In this document: in pieces, positions 59,478 through 64,000 of the stretch
Numbering within the stretch: the first letter of the stretch is position 1
How the letters are laid out: each line of letters opens with the position of its first letter
Source: an uncultured Pseudoteredinibacter sp.
GTDB lineage: Bacteria > Pseudomonadota > Gammaproteobacteria > Pseudomonadales > Cellvibrionaceae
Direction of reading: 5' to 3'
Assembly: GCF_947502065.1 (NCBI RefSeq)
Contig: NZ_CANMYE010000001.1
Span: 1,302,001 to 1,366,000, forward strand
Length of the DNA stretch: 64,000 bases
Notes under the pieces: model-generated
The model's database searches: none
What the model saw: only the letters and a program-made list of their open reading frames with translations
What the model was told of the DNA's origin: nothing
Program-made: the position numbers and the translations under genes

Positions 59478-60842
59478 TCATTCCGGCTCTTTGACGTAGA
59501 CCTTTAGCTCCTCCTCCATTTGCGCGGCCAAACTCTTAAGTCGCGCAATCATTTCCTGATCTATTTCAACACCCTCGGCAAGCAGAGTGGCACCATTGCT
59601 GGCAACAAGGTCGCGTTGCAAACACATGCCAGCTTGAAGTTGATCCAACTTAATATACTTGTCTGCAGCATCTCGCAAAAACAGTTTCAATTCACTTTGT
59701 AATGTACAAAGCTGCTCGACAATAAGAGGATCATATTTGCTGCCAGACTGCTCTTTTAGTTTCCCTAGCGCCTCATCGATAGACAAGCAATTCGTTTCGA
59801 TCAATCCCTGGCAATACAACAACAAGTCTGACACTACGGATAAAATCTTGGCTTCTGTAGAGATGTCTTGTGAATAAAGCCCCTTGGGATAACCTTGGCC
59901 ATCCAGCTGCTCATGGCGCTGACTAATAATCTTAGCGGCACCTTTTAAAGGCGGCATACTGGACATCATGTTTTCTGCAATACTGATATGCGTTTGGAAA
60001 TCGCGCTGCTCTTGCACGTCAAGGTCCAAGTAAGCACGCTTTATAAGCTTGTCTGGAAAACTAACCTTACCTAAATTTCGCAGAATGCCCGCATAGATTA
60101 ATGCCCGAGTTTCATCTTTTTCAAGTTCAGACAGCTCAGCCATCTTTTTCAGCAATAACATAAGGTTCTGCTTGCTGATCAAAGAGTTACCCATTCTTTG
60201 TTCTATTAGGCTAGAGAACAAATTGGTCGTCTGTTGGTAATTGACTTTAAGCTGATCCAGCGAACTTTGCAGCTTGCTATTGCTCTCCGCTAAATCCTTG
60301 CTTCTTTCAGCGACTTTCTTCTCTAGGTCTTCATTGAGCTCTTTTAGCTGTTCATTCTGTCGTTTTACTTTTTCTTCCAATAGCTGTGTACGGTGCTTCC
60401 CATGGCTTATCGAAATACCTTTTTGAACAATCCGGCGTAACCGATCATCATCCCAGGGCTTCTCCATATAGAAATTGATTTTGCCCTTATTGATAGCCCC
60501 AATCGTAGATTCTAGGTCTGCATAACCAGTAAGCAAAATCCGCTCAGTTTCTGACCAGCGACTGGCAACTTCATTGAGAAATTCAACGCCATCCATGCCT
60601 GCCATGCGCATATCCGAAATGACAATATCGGCTGCTTGATCTTGCAGCGCCTGCAAGGCCTCGTGGCCGCTTGTTGAGGTGCGAATATTACAGTCCATAT
60701 CAAAAAGCAGCCTTTGCAGGCTGTTTAAAATCGACTGCTCATCATCAACAATCATAATCTCGATAGCTGGCAAATCACCGCTATCAAATGACAGAATATC
60801 GCTAGTATTGGAATCCATGCCGAATTTCTCTTTAGATTTCAT
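59478..60842 (-). CDS. hnoD: HnoD-like response regulator with degenerate HD-GYP
   Basis: The 454-residue protein has a receiver domain (about 25-145; acidic pair at 33-34, phospho-acceptor Asp 77 in VISDMRM, Lys 128), a coiled coil (about 155-205) and a HD-GYP domain (about 225-370). The GYP part is good (HEQLDGQGYP at 310-319), but the metal-binding HD pair reads RN (255-256 in GILRNLGK), so phosphodiesterase activity is unlikely. HnoD proteins of Shewanella and Vibrio are exactly this type and modulate the partner phosphodiesterase in the H-NOX circuit. It is adjacent to and divergent from hnoX. Confidence 0.83.
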   Translation of the reverse strand: MKSKEKFGMDSNTSDILSFDSGDLPAIEIMIVDDEQSILNSLQRLLFDMDCNIRTSTSGHEALQALQDQAADIVISDMRMAGMDGVEFLNEVASRWSETERILLTGYADLESTIGAINKGKINFYMEKPWDDDRLRRIVQKGISISHGKHRTQLLEEKVKRQNEQLKELNEDLEKKVAERSKDLAESNSKLQSSLDQLKVNYQQTTNLFSSLIEQRMGNSLISKQNLMLLLKKMAELSELEKDETRALIYAGILRNLGKVSFPDKLIKRAYLDLDVQEQRDFQTHISIAENMMSSMPPLKGAAKIISQRHEQLDGQGYPKGLYSQDISTEAKILSVVSDLLLYCQGLIETNCLSIDEALGKLKEQSGSKYDPLIVEQLCTLQSELKLFLRDAADKYIKLDQLQAGMCLQRDLVASNGATLLAEGVEIDQEMIARLKSLAAQMEEELKVYVKEPE

Positions 60843-60939
60843 GGCTTTAGTATAAACCTAATACAAAACTTAGCCATTACAGTTTGCTATTTGTGATATT
60901 CAGCATAAACTGAATACGTCGCAACATGGAGGCTGTGCT

Positions 60940-61488
60940 ATGAAAGGAGTAGTTTTTACAAATTTTGCCGAATTAGTAGAGGACAACTACGGCTTGGCTA
61001 TGTGGCAAAATATTCTCGATACGGCGAATCCGCCATCGGGAGGTATCTATGTCGCTACCGCACAATATGACGATCAAGAGTTGATTTCTCTTGTCGGGGC
61101 GGCTTCTGAGCTGCTAGATATGCCGGCACCGGTGCTTATTCGACGTTTTGGCCAGTTTCTGTGGCAGTATTTTGAGGAAAACTACCCTCAGTTCATCACC
61201 TCACACGATAATCTCTTTGACTTCTTAATCTCGGTAGATTCGGTGATTCATATGGAGGTGAATAAACTCTACCCCAATGCCTCGACCCCAGATTTTGAAT
61301 ACGATCGAGAATCACCCAAGCAACTATTGATGCACTATCGCTCTCCACGAAAGCTCTGCCATCTATCTGTCGGATTAATAGAAGCATCCGCAAATTACTA
61401 TCAAACCCCTATACGCATCGAACACCCAGTGTGTATGCATGAAGGCTCAGACCATTGCGAAATACGAGTTACCATTGCCGATGGATGA
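60940..61488 (+). CDS. hnoX: H-NOX nitric oxide sensor protein
   Basis: The 182-residue protein is a haem nitric oxide/oxygen-binding (HNOB) domain alone. His 104 in VIHMEVNKLYP is the axial haem ligand, and Y-R-S-P-R (133-137) is the Y-x-S-x-R haem-propionate motif that defines the family. The N-terminus MKGVVFTNFAELVEDNYG is typical. It binds NO tightly and inhibits autophosphorylation of its partner kinase. The stop overlaps the start of the kinase gene by eight bases. It is divergent from the HD-GYP regulator. Confidence 0.92.
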   Translation: MKGVVFTNFAELVEDNYGLAMWQNILDTANPPSGGIYVATAQYDDQELISLVGAASELLDMPAPVLIRRFGQFLWQYFEENYPQFITSHDNLFDFLISVDSVIHMEVNKLYPNASTPDFEYDRESPKQLLMHYRSPRKLCHLSVGLIEASANYYQTPIRIEHPVCMHEGSDHCEIRVTIADG

Positions 61489-62407
61489 AATAGAAGTTTA
61501 TAAAAAATCACTGGCACGTGAGCGCAAAGCCAGACAACAAGCTGAGCTTCTTCTGGAATCCAAGGTACGAGATATATACGAGGCTAATCAGCAGCTCGAG
61601 GCTGCAAACGCAAAGTTAAAACAGCAGCAAAAAGAGCTAATACAAACCGAGAAACTGGCCTCTTTGGGTACACTTTCAGCGGGTATTGCCCATGAAATCA
61701 ATAACCCACTGGCCTTTATCAAAAGTAATATAGGCACCTTAGAGCGCTATTTTTTGTTTTATCAGCAGCATCTCCCCGAAAAACCTGGCGCTCAACACAG
61801 CGATATTAACCACGCCCGTCTAGAGAAAATAAAGTTTATTGCTGGGGATTCAGAAGCGATATTCTCGGAGCTGCGCGAAGGTGTGGATCGGGTACAAGCC
61901 ATTGTGGCCGATTTAAAATCGTTTGCTCGCTCAAAGTCAGCGGATGTGCAACTTAACGATAGCAATGAAGCCATTCTTTCTGCGATTCGCATTACCAATA
62001 ATAAGGTCAAATACCACTGTGAGATTCATACCGACTTGGCCGAATTACCGCCTATCATGTGTAATCTAAATGAATTGAGCCAGGTCTTCATTAATCTTAT
62101 CGTCAACGCCTGTGATGCTGTCGATGAAAACGGTCTGATCAAAATTAAGGGTTATCAAGAGAGTGGCTATATTCACTACCTTGTAGAGGACAATGGCAAG
62201 GGTATATCTGAAAAGGATATGGATAAAATTTTCACCCCTTTCTACACCTCCAAGGAGGTTGGCAAAGGCACTGGTCTAGGGCTTTCCGTATCCTATGGCA
62301 TTATAGAGAGCCTCGGAGGCACGATTCGCGTCTGCAGTGACATTGGCAAGGGCACCAGCTTCCACATCAGCTTACCGGTCAATCGCGAACCTATCGCAGC
62401 CGAATAA
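61481..62407 (+). CDS. hnoK: H-NOX-associated histidine kinase
   Basis: The protein of about 309 residues is soluble, with a coiled-coil (about 5-60), the H box LSAGIAHEINNPLAFI (His 71) and a HATPase_c domain with NLIVNACDAV, VEDNGKGI and GTGLGLSVSYG. It should transfer phosphate to HnoD and related regulators. ATG 61481 overlaps the hnoX stop by eight bases; an alternative start 14 codons earlier is possible. It has no sensor of its own, as expected when a separate H-NOX supplies it. Confidence 0.9.
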   Translation: MDEIEVYKKSLARERKARQQAELLLESKVRDIYEANQQLEAANAKLKQQQKELIQTEKLASLGTLSAGIAHEINNPLAFIKSNIGTLERYFLFYQQHLPEKPGAQHSDINHARLEKIKFIAGDSEAIFSELREGVDRVQAIVADLKSFARSKSADVQLNDSNEAILSAIRITNNKVKYHCEIHTDLAELPPIMCNLNELSQVFINLIVNACDAVDENGLIKIKGYQESGYIHYLVEDNGKGISEKDMDKIFTPFYTSKEVGKGTGLGLSVSYGIIESLGGTIRVCSDIGKGTSFHISLPVNREPIAAE

Positions 62408-62537
62408 ACTCCTTCAAATAGCTCTCTATCCTGCGACTTTCATGGGTTTTTCCTCTTTGCAAAATGCAAAAATTGCAATTTGGCAAGACATTTACAAACC
62501 CTTTTCAAGTAATAATCTCTTTATTTTCAATCACTTA

Positions 62538-62557
62538 CCATTATAAATCTATAATGG
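62538..62557. promoter_or_regulatory. Palindrome upstream of the polysaccharide export gene
   Basis: CCATTATA (62538-62545) and TATAATGG (62550-62557) form a perfect inverted repeat around AATC, with a TATAAT-like core and 60 bases before the Wza-like start. It might be a promoter element or operator; no known regulator site was recognised. Confidence 0.4.
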
Positions 62558-62618
62558 CTTAAGTTTTGCAGAGCTAGCGTAAAGAAATCATCTTAAATTA
62601 GCTATGTGGAGTTATGCC

Positions 62619-63812
62619 ATGAGAAAACAAGCCAGCTACCCCCTGCTTGGACTTGCAGCCATACTCAGTTTAGCGGCCTGCACCCAGCAACATGGACTAG
62701 GCCTGCCGGACAATGGCAATAATAGCGAGCGCCACTTTCTATACGGCAGCCAAGTTGACGTGCCAAACCACATTTACGGTATCGAGCCCATGTGCCAGGC
62801 CAGCTCCTTAAACAAGCCGAGTAACACTCTCCTGCGAAACAACAATGCACCCAAATCCGTGTTGGGCCCTGGTGATCTAATCGAGATCGAAATAAGCCTG
62901 GATAAGGCTCACTCAGGACATTTTATAATTTCCGCTGATGGTTATTTGAAGTTAGCCATGATCGAACCCATAAAGGCCGCAGGCTTGAGTAGCGTCGAGC
63001 TAGAACAGCAGCTAGAACTCGCCCTAATCAAAGGTTCTATTTACCAAGCCCACGCCCTGATGGTTGATGTGCGAGTCCTGCAATGGGCCGCAATCGATAT
63101 TACGGTGCAAGGTTCTGTATTCGAGCCTGGCCGTGTTCGTATCAATGAAAAAAATAAAGAGCAGCAGGCTGAAAGTAAGTTGCTTGCTAGGGGTGACTTT
63201 GCACAAACTCGCTTGCTGTCTGAAGCATTACGTGCAGCTTCCGGCGTAAGGCCAGATGCGGATCTAAAAAATGTGCAGATCAGTCGCGGCGATTGGCGCT
63301 ATCGTGTTGACGTTTCGGGAATCGTAGATGGCGGTGAATACCAAGATGTCGGTTTACAAGCTGGCGATAAAATTCATGTGCCGAGCACTGGCTGCATGCA
63401 GGAGTACTTAATCCGCCCGAGCATGATCACGCCAAAGGGGATGCGTGTATTCCTCTCAAACCTCAGTGAAACCGCTTCTAACAATGCTAATGCAGCCGTG
63501 GGGCGATACAGCAGCAACCTACCTTATGGTTCACGCCTGCTACATGCCGTTACCTCGGCTAACTGTGTTGGAGGTGCGAGTCTTAGTAACTCTTCTCGTA
63601 AAGTGATCCTAGCAAGCCGAAATCCATTTACTGGAAAAACCCGCGTGTTAGAACGATCAGTCGAAGAGCTTATTAGGCACCCAGACAGAGATAACCTCAA
63701 TCCTTATCTGATGCCAAATGACGCTGTTGCCTGCTATGACTCAGACATTAGCAATGCTCGTTCATTTGCACGCTCTTTGTTAGACATATTGTCACCGATT
63801 AAATTGTTGTAA
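62619..63812 (+). CDS. Wza-like polysaccharide export outer-membrane lipoprotein
   Basis: From ATG 62619 (GGAG nearby) the product is about 397 residues with a lipoprotein signal ending L-A-A-C. It has a Poly_export domain (VLGPGDLIEIEISLDKAHSGHFIISADGYLKLAMIEPIKAAGLSSVEL, about residues 85-150) and SLBB-like repeats (VTVQGSVFEPGRVRI; VDVSGIVDGGEYQDVGLQAGDKIHV). It would form the outer-membrane pore for export of a capsule or exopolysaccharide. It begins a locus that continues off the right edge. Confidence 0.87.
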   Translation: MRKQASYPLLGLAAILSLAACTQQHGLGLPDNGNNSERHFLYGSQVDVPNHIYGIEPMCQASSLNKPSNTLLRNNNAPKSVLGPGDLIEIEISLDKAHSGHFIISADGYLKLAMIEPIKAAGLSSVELEQQLELALIKGSIYQAHALMVDVRVLQWAAIDITVQGSVFEPGRVRINEKNKEQQAESKLLARGDFAQTRLLSEALRAASGVRPDADLKNVQISRGDWRYRVDVSGIVDGGEYQDVGLQAGDKIHVPSTGCMQEYLIRPSMITPKGMRVFLSNLSETASNNANAAVGRYSSNLPYGSRLLHAVTSANCVGGASLSNSSRKVILASRNPFTGKTRVLERSVEELIRHPDRDNLNPYLMPNDAVACYDSDISNARSFARSLLDILSPIKLL

Positions 63813-63838
63813 CAGCCAAACAAATATTGAGAATTGAT

Positions 63839-64000
63839 ATGAAATCAAATAAGAAACAGCTAAAGAAAAAACAGGCAAGCCGCACTAAGCGTCGCTTGAC
63901 TGTGCTGCTGTTTCTTGCCTTGAACATAATCCCAATATTGATGGTTGGACTGTATCTAATAAAGACACCGATTTTTCAAAGTAAAATGTCCATTCTTCTA
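63839..64000 (+). CDS. Partial inner-membrane polysaccharide export/chain-length protein
   Basis: A frame from ATG 63839 is open to the end of the window (54 codons). It starts with a very basic segment (MKSNKKQLKKKQASRTKRRL), then a membrane helix (TVLLFLALNIIPILMVGLYLI) and KTPIFQSKMSILL. This is the start expected of KpsE- or Wzc/GNVR-type proteins that work with Wza-like pores. Incomplete, so no firm name. Confidence 0.65.
   Translation, partial: MKSNKKQLKKKQASRTKRRLTVLLFLALNIIPILMVGLYLIKTPIFQSKMSILL

Overview
The window is about 47% GC (estimated by eye) and densely coding, and it reads as chromosome from a free-living, probably marine gammaproteobacterium. The protein complement (sigma-54 regulators, TonB receptor, haloalkane dehalogenase, homoprotocatechuate pathway, H-NOX signalling, GltS-like and spinster-like transporters) would suit the Spongiibacteraceae/Cellvibrionales, but that placement is inference. 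No rRNA, tRNA or CRISPR array was seen.

Layout. 1-3085: the end of a DUF/SWIM zinc-finger gene pair and a lone lipoprotein. 3251-10723: an ABC export system (adaptor, ATPase, MacB/FtsX-type permease) divergent from a sigma-54 response regulator and histidine kinase, with three copies of a TGTTCG-N4-CGAACA-like motif in the shared promoter region. 10763-21402: ordinary accessory metabolism (glutathione transferase, AraC, DsbA-like isomerase, SDRs, a secreted lipase, LOG protein, SnoaL-like proteins, LysR, a class-C-like serine hydrolase). About 22.2-34.3 kb: a run of small, mostly unrecognised genes, nearly all on the minus strand. At least four attC-like recombination sites lie between them and no integrase is visible, so it looks like a cluster of integron cassettes without an integrase (CALIN). 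One IS3-family element sits inside it. The cassettes include a large protein with a HEPN-like R-x5-H motif and an overlapping pair starting with a nuclease-like protein; these are candidate defence genes.

34.7-50.9 kb: a DUF2235 hydrolase; a TetR/haloalkane dehalogenase operon; a GltS-like symporter that lacks an ordinary start codon; an MFS transporter; a BlaI repressor with a M56/BlaR1-like membrane protein that has lost its HExxH motif, divergent from a TonB receptor; an AcuI-type reductase; a PAS-GGDEF protein; DUF5694, enoyl-CoA hydratase and DoxX proteins.

50.9-58.4 kb: a near-complete homoprotocatechuate (3,4-dihydroxyphenylacetate) meta-cleavage cluster, hpaR-hpaG divergent from hpaE-(unknown membrane protein)-hpaD-hpaF-hpaH-hpaI. 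Palindromic TTAACATGTTAA operators lie between the divergent arms. The 4-hydroxyphenylacetate hydroxylase (HpaBC) is absent from the window.

58.5-64 kb: a PAS-GGDEF diguanylate cyclase, a response regulator with a degenerate HD-GYP domain, an H-NOX haem sensor and its histidine kinase. This matches the known HnoX/HnoK/HnoD nitric oxide circuit and is followed directly by the start of a polysaccharide export locus (Wza-like lipoprotein, then a chain-length/export inner-membrane protein running off the window). A nitric oxide to c-di-GMP to exopolysaccharide link is an attractive inference.
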